The notes beneath the pieces are model-generated. The model did not search any database. It saw only the letters and a list, made by a program, of their open reading frames with translations, and was not told the origin of the DNA. 64,000 nucleotides of DNA from Triticum aestivum. Lineage: Eukaryota > Streptophyta > Magnoliopsida > Poales > Poaceae. The stretch is from the NCBI RefSeq assembly GCF_018294505.1, contig NC_057807.1:137856747-137920746 (forward strand). Reading direction: 5' to 3'. This document shows positions 22,338 through 33,431 of this stretch, one piece after another; position 1 is the first letter of the stretch, and every line of letters starts with the position of its first letter. The position numbers and the translations under genes were made by a program.

Positions 22338-24642
22338 ATGGCACAGAGAAAAAGGAAGAAACACAGAATGGCAGGGAATGAGAAGCGGATGAATCATGCA
22401 GATTCTGCTGGTACTAATGGTGCAATAGAAGGTCAAAGTCCAGCGGAAAATTCTACAAACACGCCATCCCATGCTACACAAGCTGGAAAAAAAGCCAAAC
22501 AGAAACAAATAGTTGCCACCAAAGAAGCAGAGATAGCCCTAGTTCTTGCAACACCTACCAAAGTACTACCAGCTGCACGAGTTACTCGTGCGTCAACTAA
22601 GCTAGCAGCACATTCCCAAGCTCCCTTGGCACCTGACACTACTTCCCAAGCACTCTTGACACAAGATGAGTTGGCAATATCAGATGAACCTTGTGAGCTT
22701 CAACAGCAAGAAGGTAGTTGCTGGAGCTAAGTTACAGTTACATGCTTCTTTATATGTAGTCTCACAGTTTGATGTACACTAACACTTCCTATGTTCGTTG
22801 TTGGACTAGGACCTAGGCACAAGAGGAAACAAACATCAGGGATAATGCTCGATAGGTTAACTAAATCTAGAGGAGGAAGAATGGAGATCCGTTTTGAGGC
22901 ATGTTTAAAAAGGCCACGTGATGCTACAGAGTCAGCCAAGTTAGTATCAGAGGCAGCGGTTGCCGTTAGGTGTCATGTATGTGTCCTCCCAACATGGATT
23001 CAGTACAGGAATGACAAAGACGAAACACAGTTCAACACCTTCCTCGACCATTTATCTGTAAGTATGGTTATGTATGGAAACTAGTAATATCGTCTTGCTC
23101 TGTCTCATACTTTCTAGGTTGCTGATAACGAGACTCCCATAATTTTCAACAGATGAGGTTCAAGTTGGATAGCCAAGATGATGCAACCAGACAAGCTTGC
23201 ACCCATGTTTTCAAGTCTGCTCTGCTACAGTATCGGTATAACTTGAGGAAAACTCACTTTGAAGGCAAGGCTATCAGTGAACTTTCCCAAACGTCTCGAG
23301 TGGAAAATATATCGGATGAAGACTGGAGGGGCCTTGTTAAACACTAGTCTGATCTGAAGTATCAGGTACATTATATATATGTGATCAGATCACATGTTGA
23401 AGTCCTATTTACGCATGTGCCACACAAATCTCATCTTCTTGTAGGTGAATTGTTCAAAGAACAAGGCCAACTGTACGAAAGTGAAATTCCAACAGACGAC
23501 GGGATCTCGTAGCTATATTACACACTGTGAGGCTCTTGTAATTAGCTGATGTTTCACTCTTTTCGCCGTACCATATTATCAGATCTATATTGACTTGTTC
23601 GAAATGCAGAGGAAAGCCCGCAAGGACCAAAAAGTACCTGAACCAAATGATGTGGAAATCTTCAAGACTGTCACGCCAGCAAGAAGAAGGGCATGACTAC
23701 ACCAGTCAAAGCCGTTGTTGTAAGTCCTTAATCCTCATGCCTTTTAACTACTACTTACTCTGACTTGTGCCTTGAACTGCATGGTTTGCAGCCAATGTCT
23801 ATTACTCTTTTCAATTTTATACACAATTGTCTTAGCGTATCATTGCACCTTACAAGGTTTAAAAGAGAGGAGTGATGTTCCTTTGATCTTGACCCGTAAT
23901 CTAGTTCTGTGCTGGACTTGCCCACACAACATTACAATTGCCTGTTTGTCTGTTCTCAGTTGTTTTGTGATATGAATGATGTCATACTATGCTTACCGTA
24001 TTATAAACTTTGTCTCTTTATCCTTAGCCCTCAATACAATGTGAAGAAATAGACAATACATTAGCAATGGTACATGGTCATATGTTTGGAACATGGTTTT
24101 ATTATGTACTTTGCAATAAAATACACTAATATTTTACATGGGTTCACCAGAATAAGTTCTGTATATAGAGCAAAGCTATTTTGTTTGGTTTTGCTGCCTC
24201 CTTAATATCTTCTGTTCTAGTACTACTAATGTAAAACCTCAACTTTTCAGCGAGCTATGGAAAAAATGGTGGAACCGCCACCTTTTGAAGGTGGTGAGGC
24301 ACTATAACCGCAATGTCAGCTCTTGCTATAGTGGGTCAGTACATGTCCACTAACAATGCCAAAAGCACGTTCCTGCGTAATACTGGGTTAGTTGTTAAGG
24401 CAATATCGTCCAAACTGCCTCATGATCAAGATATGCAAGCTCAAAGCAATGTTGCATTTGCGCTCTAGACACAAGTCCATTCCCTAACAGAGACCCTTTG
24501 TGAAACAAGGAGAGACATTGTTCGATGTCGTCAAGATATGCATGGTTTTGAAAGCAGAATATCAGACATTTGCTGTGTTGTTCAGGAGCCTAGGGGAAAT
24601 GAAGGCGAGGGTTATGGTGCTCCATTGGAAAATACAACATGA
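22338..24642 (+). pseudogene. CACTA-associated Transposase_24-like gene, 3' exons, broken
   Basis: Exons inferred from GT-AG sites: 22338-22712, about 22810-23057, 23153-23365, 23445-23537, 23610-23719, 24028-24069 and 24251-24642. The N-terminal part is basic (MAQRKRKKHRMAGNEKRM). The conserved part reads LDRLTKSRGGRMEIRFE, then RFKLDSQDD, LVKH(stop)SDLKYQ, KFQQTTGSRSYITHCEAL and EPNDVEIFKT, the pattern of plant Ptta/En/Spm Transposase_24 proteins. Lesions: TAG at 23345-23347 where Trp is expected, a lost base near 23670, and stops at 24305-24307 and 24466-24468 in the last exon. The C-terminal exon looks like a coiled coil. This is probably the accessory TnpA-like protein of the element ending at 26183. 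Confidence 0.7.
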
Positions 24643-24949
24643 AAACGTAACAATCAGGTCAAATGAACTGAGCTTCTGAACTTCTGGTGGTGCATTTATC
24701 TGCTAGACTGTTAAATTTTATGCCAACCTTCCTTTTGTTATATAGTTGTAATTTGTTTTGGTGCGATACAAAATTTATTCTTAACGTGCAGCCACCGGCT
24801 GAAGAAAATAGCAAGCCATTTTTGTATAGTGTAGGGTGTTCCCTATATTCGCACTGGTGGCGATCTTTGATGCCGAGTGGATGTAATCTGTGCAATCGCC
24901 TTAATAGCCTAGCATTAGTTCCGGCCTTATTTATTTCCTAGTCTTCTTT
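24643..24949 (+). other. Likely 3' UTR of the Transposase_24-like gene
   Basis: No ORF with protein character. It joins the broken gene to the subterminal array of the same CACTA element. Confidence 0.35.
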
Positions 24950-25960
24950 TTCCCTGGTTTGCTAGTGGCCGCAACAACCATGTGCCATATACGGGCCGTA
25001 GGATCCATGGGTTTCCTATGGGCCGTAGGATCCATGGGTCTCCTACGGGTCGTCGATAAATGGGCCTCCAACAGGGTCGTAGAATCGGTGGGCCTCGGGC
25101 CGTCGGATAAATTGCTCCACATGGGCCGTAAACGGGCGTAATTGGTATCGGCCCAACATGGTAACGGGCCGTTAACAGGCCGTAGGACAGCAAAGACTTA
25201 ATTCTGTCACAGGCATAACGGGTCGTTAATGGGCCAGAATATAGGACGGGCTGGAAATGGCGCAACGGGTTAACAGGCCAGAAACGGGCCGACTCTTGTC
25301 ATGGACCGAATTTGGCCCATTAGGGGAACAGGCTAGTAACGGGCCGGAAGTAATCGAGGGCCAAAAAGGAGCCCAAGAACGTATGGGGCCATCAATAGGC
25401 CGAAAGCTAACACGGGCTGGAAATGGCCCATGTAAATCATGGGCCATTAACGGGTACAAAGAAAATTACTGTTCATTATGGGCTAGAGTCACCGTGGGCC
25501 TGTAAAGGGCCGAAAGATACGAAGGCCTCATATGGGCCGAAAGACGTCATGGGCCATACATGGGCCGAAAGTGAAATGGGCTGGTGTTATATTCGACGGC
25601 ACACATGACGTTGTTGGGTCGATTTCCTTTAGGGCCTAACGGGCCGTGAGTTGCCGGGCCTTAAAATGGGCTATTTGCGAAGAGACCTTTAACAGGCTTT
25701 TCATGGGCCAGCCTGTTAACTTTTGACCAAGTCAAACGGGCTGGCTTTGTAAGCTAAATGGGCCAGTTGTGGGCCGTGGCACGTGTCGACATATCATAGG
25801 CGCCTATCTGACCCACTGACGAGCTGACACGTGTTTCGTCCGGCCAATAAGAATTTTACACGTGGAAATTTCCCATTGGTTGGGGCTATTAACGGGTTAT
25901 CGGATCCAAAACCCGACCCGATAGCTTAACGGTGTTCCGTTATGGTGGATGCCACGTGTC
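24950..25960. repeat. CACTA subterminal repeat array (GGGCC-rich)
   Basis: Dozens of short units in both orientations share ATGGGCC, ACGGGCC and GGGCCGAAA or GGGCCGTAGG, spaced roughly 15-40 bp apart. Subterminal arrays like this are where CACTA TnpA-type proteins bind. It is followed by the unique terminal part and the 13 bp terminus. Confidence 0.75.
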
Positions 25961-26157
25961 GGTCACCCTTGACGAAAGCACTTCTGTGACGCGCGATTTA
26001 TCGTCATGGAAGTGGACACTTCCGTGATGATAATTTTGGTAATGTCATGGAACACTTCTACCACAGCACATGTATGACTATCTTGATTCTATCATATAAT
26101 CGTCATGGATGTACATGCATGACAAAAAACGCGACCTACCGTGACAAACACGTATCA

Positions 26158-26183
26158 TCACGGAAGTGTATTTTTTTGTAGTG
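26158..26183. repeat. CACTA 3' terminal inverted repeat
   Basis: Read from 26183 on the minus strand it begins CACTACAAAAAAATACAC and then TTCCG, a standard Triticeae CACTA terminus. It fixes the right edge of the element that holds the Transposase_24-like gene. The opposite terminus was not found, so the element is either 5'-truncated or its left end is too diverged to see. Confidence 0.8.
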
Positions 26184-27178
26184 CAAGGCAATCAGACTAT
26201 AGAGCTTTAACACTTTCACTTAGCCATAGGAGTTTGACGGTGGGGCTACTATATAGCCCCTGGTATGTCTGCGGTTATCCGTGTACAGTGCGATTACATA
26301 CGTGGCCAGAATAATTGTCCTTCGTTTAACATGGATGAAATCGCGAAGATCTTGATGAGTCGTCGAGTGGTTGACCAGCTCTCGCCGCATCATGACAGTC
26401 AGTTTTCGGCTTTCTCTACTGAGGTGCTCGTCCGGGCTAGCCGGGACACAATCGCAGTAGTTCTCCCTTTACTACCTTAGCCGATATAGCGGAACGTAAG
26501 GTAGCAAGCACAGGAGTCGGGCAACCCAACTATTGACCAAGAACATGATTCGGAGCTGATGCACATAAGGCCAAATTCGCGACGCCGAACACTCCCTATA
26601 GGTGTTCGGACTTTAAAATATACACCGGGCTGGATACAACCCCTGGTGATAAACCCATGGTATCAAGGCACATGTGGCAATCCGACATGGGGAAAGATCG
26701 CGGGTGGTGAGAGCATAAATCTCAAAACACAGTACGAACCGGGCTACTTCTATAACATCCACTTTAGTACGGCGAGCCGTATGTTTACAGATGATGCCGG
26801 TATCTTTCTTGGACATTTTACATGCCAGGAAAGTATAAAACAACAAGAGATAAAAAAGGTTTACACAGGGTCTTAATCTAAAAAGAAACCTTAATGCGGG
26901 GCCCTGCTGCATGTCTGCGCCTTTGTCTCCATTGTGAAGTGTCCTTGAAGGGTATAGTGTGATGGCCATCTATAAAAAAAGAAGAAAGAAACCAGGTAAA
27001 AGAAACTGGTGTGGCCGTGAGTAGAGCTGGTTCGTTTTAATGAACCGGGAAGGATAACATCTAGGGTCCGAATAGGGTCAAGCCGAACTATGGACCTTTT
27101 GTGTGCAGAGTGCCCCCGAAGCCGCCCAAGGGATTTTGAGTATATCTCCTTATGGCGCGGTCGTTGGGGGCGTAGCTG
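26184..27178 (-). other. Non-coding internal region of the Fatima-like element
   Basis: No RT or integrase motifs in any frame. 26973-26990 is a purine-rich run (AAAAAAAGAAGAAAGAAA) on plus. Assignment to the retrotransposon rests on continuity with the protease part. Confidence 0.45.
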
Positions 27179-27887
27179 CTAATCAAGCTCAGGTTTATCT
27201 GAGCTGCCGCACTGATGTGTGCGCCAGACATGTTTAGTTGTGTCTGCGGTCCTAACGATCGATGAGCTGTTCGGCTTGAATAGGCCGTTTTGTGCTTCGA
27301 CTGCTAGAGCCTCCATGTATTCCTCTGTGTGAAGAGAGCGCTTCATATTTCCACTGACTGCCACGAGGTCCAGGCATTTTGAGTTTTAGATAAGCATAAT
27401 GCGGAACTACATTAAAGCGGGTGCAGGTCGTTCTTCCGAGTAGCGCATGATAGCCACTTAGGAATGGAGCAATGTCGACGATTAGTTCTTCGCTTAGAAA
27501 GTTGTCCGATGAGCCGAATACAACATCCAATGTTAGAGAGCCCGTGCAGCGGGCTTCCACGCCCGGTATAACTCCTTTAAAGGTAGTGCTACTTGGCTTG
27601 ATTCTTGACAGGTCTATCCCCATCTTGCGGATAGTGTCCTAATATATCAGATTAAGACTGTTGCCGCCGTCCATAAGGACTCGAGTGAGGTGGTATCCGT
27701 CGATTATTGGGTCGAGCACTAGGGCAGCCGAACCCCCGTGACGGATACTAGTCGGGTGATCCCTGCGATAGAAGGTGATCGGATAGGCCGACCATGGGTT
27801 GAACTTGCGGGCGACAGGCTCAATGGCGTAGACATCACGGAGTGCGTGTTTGCGCTCCCACTTTGAGATATGAGTGGCGTAGATCAT
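27179..27887 (-). pseudogene. Retrotransposon aspartic protease and pol linker, broken
   Basis: Segment 27887-27639 holds the active-site region VLMDGGNSLNLIY, where DGGN replaces the more usual DGGS/DTGA. After an in-frame TAG (27639-27641, where CAG is likely) the frame continues 27623-27252 with GIDLSRIKPS, GYHALLGRTTCTRFNVVPHY and LKLKMPGPRG, the C-terminal protease signature of Tat-type elements. A frameshift near 27360 leads to a linker ending at 27179. Confidence 0.78.
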
Positions 27888-27938
27888 GTTTACTGTTTTG
27901 ATCTCTGGTAGAAATTTCTTTTGTCCCCCCGTGTTCTG

Positions 27939-28181
27939 CTAGCGAGGTTCATCCTCATCTTCACTCTGAGGTCCCTTCCCTTTGTATTCGGCATTGAGTT
28001 TGCCGGCCTGCTTGAAAACCCAACATTCTCTGTTGGTATGATTGGCTGGTTTATCCGGAGTGCCGTGTATCTGGCAGGACTTGTCTAGAATTTTATCTAG
28101 GTTGGATGGACCATCCTTGTTGCCTTTGAATGGCTTCTTTCGTTGGCCGGGTCTGGAGCCCCTGAATCCGGTGTTTACCAC
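27939..28181 (-). pseudogene. gag C-terminal Cys/His region
   Basis: In frame with gag and protease. It contains CQIHGTPDKPANHTNRECW, a zinc-binding-like C-X2-H...H-X4-C arrangement, and basic GQRKKPFKGNKDGP before it. It is bounded by in-frame stops at 28230-28232 (TGA, CGA expected) and 27939-27941 (TAG, CAG expected). Confidence 0.65.
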
Positions 28182-28229
28182 TATATTATCTGGGCTTTCT
28201 TCATTGTTCCGACGTTTGTTTTTGTTGCG

Positions 28230-29165
28230 TCATGGTTTTCTGTTGCCATCCCTGACTTCGGATATGCTAGGATCACTGGTGCTGCTACGGGCTAACCAGC
28301 TATCTTCGCCCGCGCAAAAGTGGGTCATGAGTGTGGTTAAGGCGGCCATCGTCCTTGGCTTTTCCTGGCCGAGGTGTCTGGCCAGCCATTCATCCCGGAC
28401 ACTGTGTTTGAAGGCCGCTAAGGCTTCGGCGTCCGGACAGTCGACAATTTGGTTCTTCTTAGTGAGAAACCTGTTCCAAAGCTTACGGGTTGATTCTCCG
28501 GGTTGTTGGATTATGTGACTTAGATCGTCATCATCCGGAGGCCGGACATAGGTCCCTTGGAAATTGGCCCGGAAAGCATCCTCAAGTTCTTCCCAGCTTC
28601 CGATGGAGTTTTCGGGGAGGCTTTTCAGCCAGTGCCGAGCTGGTCCTTTTAGCTTGAGGGGTAAATATTTAATGGCGTGGAGGTCATCTCCGCGAGCCAT
28701 GTGGATGTGAAGAATGAAGTCTTCTATCCAAACTGCGGGGTCCGTCGTTCCATCATATGCCTCAATGTTTATAGGTTTGAACCCCTCTAGAAAATCATGT
28801 TCCAGCACCTCATCGGTGAAGCACAGGGGGTGTGCAGCACCCCTATATCTGACTGTGTCGTGGATTGGGTCTGACGGTTGTATTGGTCGGTACTGGTTCC
28901 AAACTGGTAAGTGGCCGGCCTGCTTTGTTTGATAATCGTGATCCCTTGTGGGGGCACGTTCCCTGGATCCATAGATGGATCTGGTTTTGCCAGCTTTTTT
29001 GTCCAGGTCCTCACGTAAATCGTGTTTCTGGTCCTTGGCCGCAGCCTTCCTTCCTTTGAGGGGAGGCGGCGCGGGCTTGTGTACGGCATTGCTAGCCGCT
29101 CTGTCGCGACCGTGAGGTGGTCGGTCCGGCCAGTTGGCCATATTGTTATTTGGCGGTATAGGCAC
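28230..29165 (-). pseudogene. Retrotransposon gag capsid domain
   Basis: 311 residues uninterrupted. Retrotrans_gag signature: FLEGFKPINIEAYDGTTDPA, WIEDFILHIHMARGDDLHAI, KYLPLKLKGPARHWLKSLP, NSIGSWEELEDAFRANFQG and IIQQPGESTRKLWNRFLTKK. The part before it is basic and Pro-rich. It ends at TGA (28230-28232); the same frame then continues through the Cys/His region and protease, so the ancestral gag-pro was one frame. Confidence 0.85.
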
Positions 29166-29257
29166 GATAGCCTCGTCGTCGAATTCAGGCAGCAGCTTAT
29201 GTTTGGGATAGCTCTTTGTTAGCGATTACCGCCGTATTTTTCCTCAGGGTCTAGCAC

Positions 29258-30299
29258 TTAGTTCCATCTGTCATTGAGCGTATCCTGTGCGGCTTTAAGC
29301 CGCTGCTTCTGCTTCTTCAGGCTCCTTGCAGTGGCGATAAGCCTTTGATGGAGGCGTTCTTGTTCTAATGGTTCTTCTGGGATGATGAATTCGTCGTCGC
29401 CCAGGCTGATCTCTTCTTTAGAGACAGGTTGGTAATTGCTATCTTCGGCGTCACTGTGGTCGGACAACATCTCCCGACTATGTTTGTCGTCCTCTCGCAC
29501 ACCCTGCTCCAACGCTGGGTCTGCGGGGTCTTCGGCTTGGTTCAAATTGTCATCATCGTCTGTGACAATGTTGTTGTTCTTCTTTTTGCCGGATTGAGGT
29601 CGGCGTTTGGGACGCCGGCGTTTAGGAGGTTCATTGACAGGCATGCTGTTATTGTCGTTGGCCTCATTCTCCCTTGGTGTGTCCACCATGTATATATCGT
29701 ATGACGATGTAGCTGTCCACTGCCCTAAAGGTGGTGGTTTTTGTACCGTCGATGTCTTCGGAGCCGTAATCGAGTGTGTCGGTTAAGTCCTCGACAGTGG
29801 CAATGAAGTGGGTGGTGGGTGGGGTACGAAACTCTTGGTCGTCCGTTTCCCACTCAAGCCGGACATAGTTCGGCCAAGAGTCCCCCGACAAGGAGAGGGA
29901 TTTCAATGAGTTTAACACGTCGCCAAAAGGCGAGTGCTGGAAGATGTCTGCGGAGCTGAACTCTAAGACCGACGCCCAATTAGGTTTGAGGGACGCGGAT
30001 GCACGCGGTCCGAAGCCTATGGCCGGAGACGAGTCCGAGGTTCCGATAACACCAGGCCAGCCTGATGTTGGGTTTGTGTGCAGCTCGATCGCCGCTGAGT
30101 TTGTGTCCTCCGCGGCGGGGTTGAGCTTCCCGTCTTTGGACGCAGCAGTTCGCTCCGGCTCTAGGCCCTGGACGGTTACAGGCGCTATCTCCTGTATGTG
30201 GCCAGATGATAGATCTAGGTCGTGTTCATCGCGGTGGCCGAGGACAACCGTTATGGGCTCGAATCCATCGAAGATCAAGTCTCCACGGGTATCGGCCAT
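29258..30299 (-). pseudogene. gag N-terminal extension, frameshifted
   Basis: Frame 30299-29664 starts MADTRGDLIFDGFEPITVVL and is rich in acidic and Ser residues. Frame 29689-29258 starts MVDTPRENEANDNNS, has a basic patch (PPKRRRPKRRPQSGKKKNN) and a C-terminal coiled-coil-like stretch. They overlap by 26 bp and probably were one frame, shifted near 29690. The gag domain then returns to the first frame. Confidence 0.6.
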
Positions 30300-30514
30300 G
30301 AAATTCAGGCTTCCAAATCTGACCTAATGGCCAGGGGCGTAGCTATCGATCTGCTCCAGATGGCCAAACGAGTTGGCCCGTAGTGCGAAGCCGCCGAATA
30401 CGAAGATCTGTCCGGGGAGGAAGATCTTCCCCTGGACCGCTTTATTGTTGATGATTGATGGAGCCATCAAGCCTATTTTCGACGACACGGCGGAACTCTT
30501 AATGAAAGCACCAA

Positions 30515-30996
30515 TGTCGGTGTCAAAACCGGCGGATCTCGGGTAGGGGGTCCCGAACTGTGTGTCTAAGGCTAATGATAACAGGAGGCGGGGAACATGA
30601 TGTTTACCCATGTTCAGGCCCTCTCTATGGAGGTAATACCCTACTTCCTGCTTGATTGACCTTGATGAATATGAGTATTACAAGAGTTGATCTACCATGA
30701 GATTGTAATGGCTAAACCCTAGAAGTCTAGCCTATGAGATTATGATTGTTGTGGAGTAACCCTAGAAGTCTAAACCCTCCGGTTTATATAGACACCGGGG
30801 GGGACTAGGGTTGTACAAAGTCGGTTACAGAGAAAGGAATCTACATATCCGAATCACCAAGCTTGCCTTCCACGCCAAGGAGAGTCCCATCCGGACATGG
30901 GATGAAGTCTTCTTATCTTGTATCTTCATAGTCCAACAGTCCGACCAAAGTATATAGTCCGGTTGTCCAAGGAGCCCTTAGTCCAGGACTCCCTCA
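30515..30996 (-). repeat. 5' LTR of the Fatima-like element (482 bp)
   Basis: On minus it begins TGAGGGAGTCCTGG at 30996 and ends GGTTTTGACACCGACA at 30515. A TATA box (TATATAAA, 30790-30783) precedes CCGGAGGG. The internal side continues TTGGTGCTTTCATTAAGAG, the PBS region. Only this LTR is present. Confidence 0.8.
30783..30790 (-). promoter_or_regulatory. LTR TATA box
   Basis: TATATAAA on minus within CTATATAAACCGG, about two fifths into the LTR. Confidence 0.6.
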
Positions 30997-31346
30997 CCAC
31001 CATCTTGACAACATTTGTCGCTCCTATCCACTTGATGAAGGGGTGCTGATAGTCCTAGCTAAATACAAAACAAACCTCACAGCAAAGCCTAACATCTAAA
31101 ACTGGAGGCCCCAACCAAGCCACATTGTCGGGTCTGGGGCACACGCTGGTTCAGTGCACTCTCAGAGGCGTCTGCCACCTTCTTCCATTGATCCATCTTC
31201 AGAGCATTTAATGACGCATCGACTTTAACAAGCTTGCCATCGACGTTACCACGACGCCAGACAGCGCCATCCTCCTGCGCGAGTCTGTCTACACGCATTG
31301 GATGCCGAGACTGCACAGCGCCACGCCACTGAGATCCACAGTCGTT
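30997..31346. other. Unclassified sequence left of duplicated unit A
   Basis: No recognisable coding sequence. The similarity with unit B (41485 onward) begins only at about 31347. Confidence 0.3.
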
Positions 31347-31862
31347 GATGCGAAGGAGGTAACACCGCTCCACCTCTGGGCCTCTCTAGTCAGCACCTCT
31401 TGCATCGCCAGCCACCTGCCGCGATGCCGTGCAAGTCCATCTCCGTGAAAGCACGTAGGGAATCACGATCTTCAAGACGACACCCTCAGGAGGGGAAGAG
31501 ATGTGGACCCACACCATCGTCTGGCCCTACAGCGAAGGACTTAGGCTTTCACCCGAAGAAAGTGACCCGAGAGCGGAGGAGGTCGGAGAGCTCCACGATG
31601 CCCCCTAGGAGAAGAGCGACATCCATAGACGCCGCACCATCGACTTTTGGCCAGAGCCACTGTACCTCCGCACCCTCACACTGTTGGGCGAAGATGGGGG
31701 AACCCCAACGCCACCGGCTTGCGAACCCACTGGCCCAAGCACCTCCTGCGCGAAGACGGGGCCATCACCACGTAGGACCACCAACCTCACTGTCTGCCGG
31801 AGTCGATGGGCCAGATCGAGCCAAGCTCGTCGTGGCCAGATCTGACACCTCGGGGCGCTGTT
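31347..31862. repeat. Duplicated unit A, left part
   Basis: Strongly similar to 41485-41965. The plus-strand frames are Arg/Ser/Pro-rich (RERRRSESST, PRRRATS) in both copies but do not resemble a known protein. The unit is cut at 31862 by the Sabrina-like element and resumes at 40027. Its TE class is unknown. Confidence 0.7.
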
Positions 31863-33415
31863 TGCTACGTCTTGAGCTTGCGTTGGTTTTCCTTGAAGAG
31901 GAAAGGGTGATGCAGCAAAGTAGCGTAAGTATTTCCCTTAGTTTTTGAGAACCAAGGTATCAATCTAGTAGGAGGCTCCTCAAAAGTCCCATGCACCTAC
32001 ACAAACAAACAAGAACCTCGCAACCAACGCAATAAAGGGGTTGTCAATCCCTTCACGGCCACTTGCGAAAGTAAGATCTGATAGAGATAATATGATAAGA
32101 TAAATATTTTTGGTATTTTTATGATGTAGAATGGAAAATAAAAGATGCAAATAAAAGTAGATGGAAAACTTATATGATAAAATATAGACCCGGGGGCCAT
32201 AGGTTTCACTAGTGGCTTCTCTCAAGATAGCATAAGTATTATAGTGGGTGAACAAATTACTGTCGAGCAATTGATAGAAAAGCGCATAATTATGAGATTA
32301 TCTAGGCATGATCATGTATATAGGCATCACGTTTGTGACAAGTAGATCGAAACGATTCTGCATCTTACTATTACTCCACACATCGACCGACTCCTGCCTG
32401 CATCTAGAGTATTAAGTTCATGAAGAACAGAGTAACACATTAAGAAAGATGACATGATGTAGAGGGATAAACTCATGCAATATAATATAAACACCATCTT
32501 TTTATCCTCGATGGCAACAATACAATACATGCCTTGCTGCCCCTCCTGTCACTGGGAAAGGACACCGCAAGATTGAACCCAAAGCTAAGCACTTCTCCCA
32601 TTGCAAGAAAGATCAATCTAGTAGGCCAAACCAAACTTATAATTCGAAGAGACTTGCAAAGATAACTTAATCACATATAAAAGAATTCAGAGGAGATTCA
32701 AATATTTCTCATAGATAAACTTGATCATAAACCCACAATTCATCGGATCTCGACAAACACACCGCAAAAAGAGTTACATCGGATAGATCTCCAAGAAGAT
32801 CGAGGAGAACTTTGTATTGAGATTCAAAGAGAGAGAAGAATCCATCTAGCTAATAAGTATGGACCCGAAGGTCTGTGGTAAACTACTCACAACTCATCGG
32901 AGAGGCCTTAGAGATGATGTAGAGGCCCTCCGTGGTCGATTCCCCCTCTGGCGGAGCGCCTGCGAAGGCTCCAAGATGGGATCTCGCGGATATAGAAGGT
33001 TGCGGAGGTGGAAATAGTTTTTCGTGGTGCCCCTGGATGTTTTCGGGGTCCGTGGATATATATAGGAGGAAGAAGTAGGTCGATGGACGCTCGAGGGGCC
33101 CACGAGGGTGGGGGGCACGCCGGGCACCCTCGTGGCCGCCTCCTCTGTTGCTTGACGTCCACTCCAAGTCCCCTGGATCACGTTTGTTCCAAAAAGATCG
33201 CTCCCGAACATTTCATTCTGTTTGGACTCCATTTGATATTCCTTTCCTTCGAAACACTGAAATAGGCAAAAAACAACAATTTGGGCTGGGCCTCCGGTTA
33301 GTAGGTTAGTCCCAAAAATGATATAAAAGTGTAGAGTAAAGCCCATAAACATCCAAAACAAGTAATATAATAGCATGAAACAATCAAAAATTATAGATAC
33401 GTTGGAGACGTATCA
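31863..33415 (-). repeat. 3' LTR of the Sabrina-like element
   Basis: Left-hand copy, TG...CA ends on minus. It differs from the right copy by scattered substitutions and by a ~20 bp indel in the GC-rich block near 33105. Confidence 0.9.
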
Positions 33416-33431
33416 AGCATCCCCAAGCTTA
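33416..33431 (-). promoter_or_regulatory. Polypurine tract
   Basis: On minus TAAGCTTGGGGATGCT ends directly at the 3' LTR. It primes plus-strand DNA synthesis. The same core occurs twice more inside the element (35463-35480, 35517-35534). Confidence 0.7.

Larger units (their letters stand above)
26184..30996 (-). mobile_element. Fatima-like Ty3/gypsy retrotransposon fragment
   Basis: On the minus strand: 5' LTR (30996-30515), long gag with N-terminal extension, Cys/His region, aspartic protease and the start of the pol linker. After that (27178-26184) comes non-coding sequence; RT, RNase H and integrase are missing. The left edge coincides with the CACTA terminus at 26183, so the CACTA probably inserted into this element or deleted its left part. 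The protease resembles the Tat/Retand lineage. The Fatima label rests on remembered LTR sequence. Confidence 0.75.
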
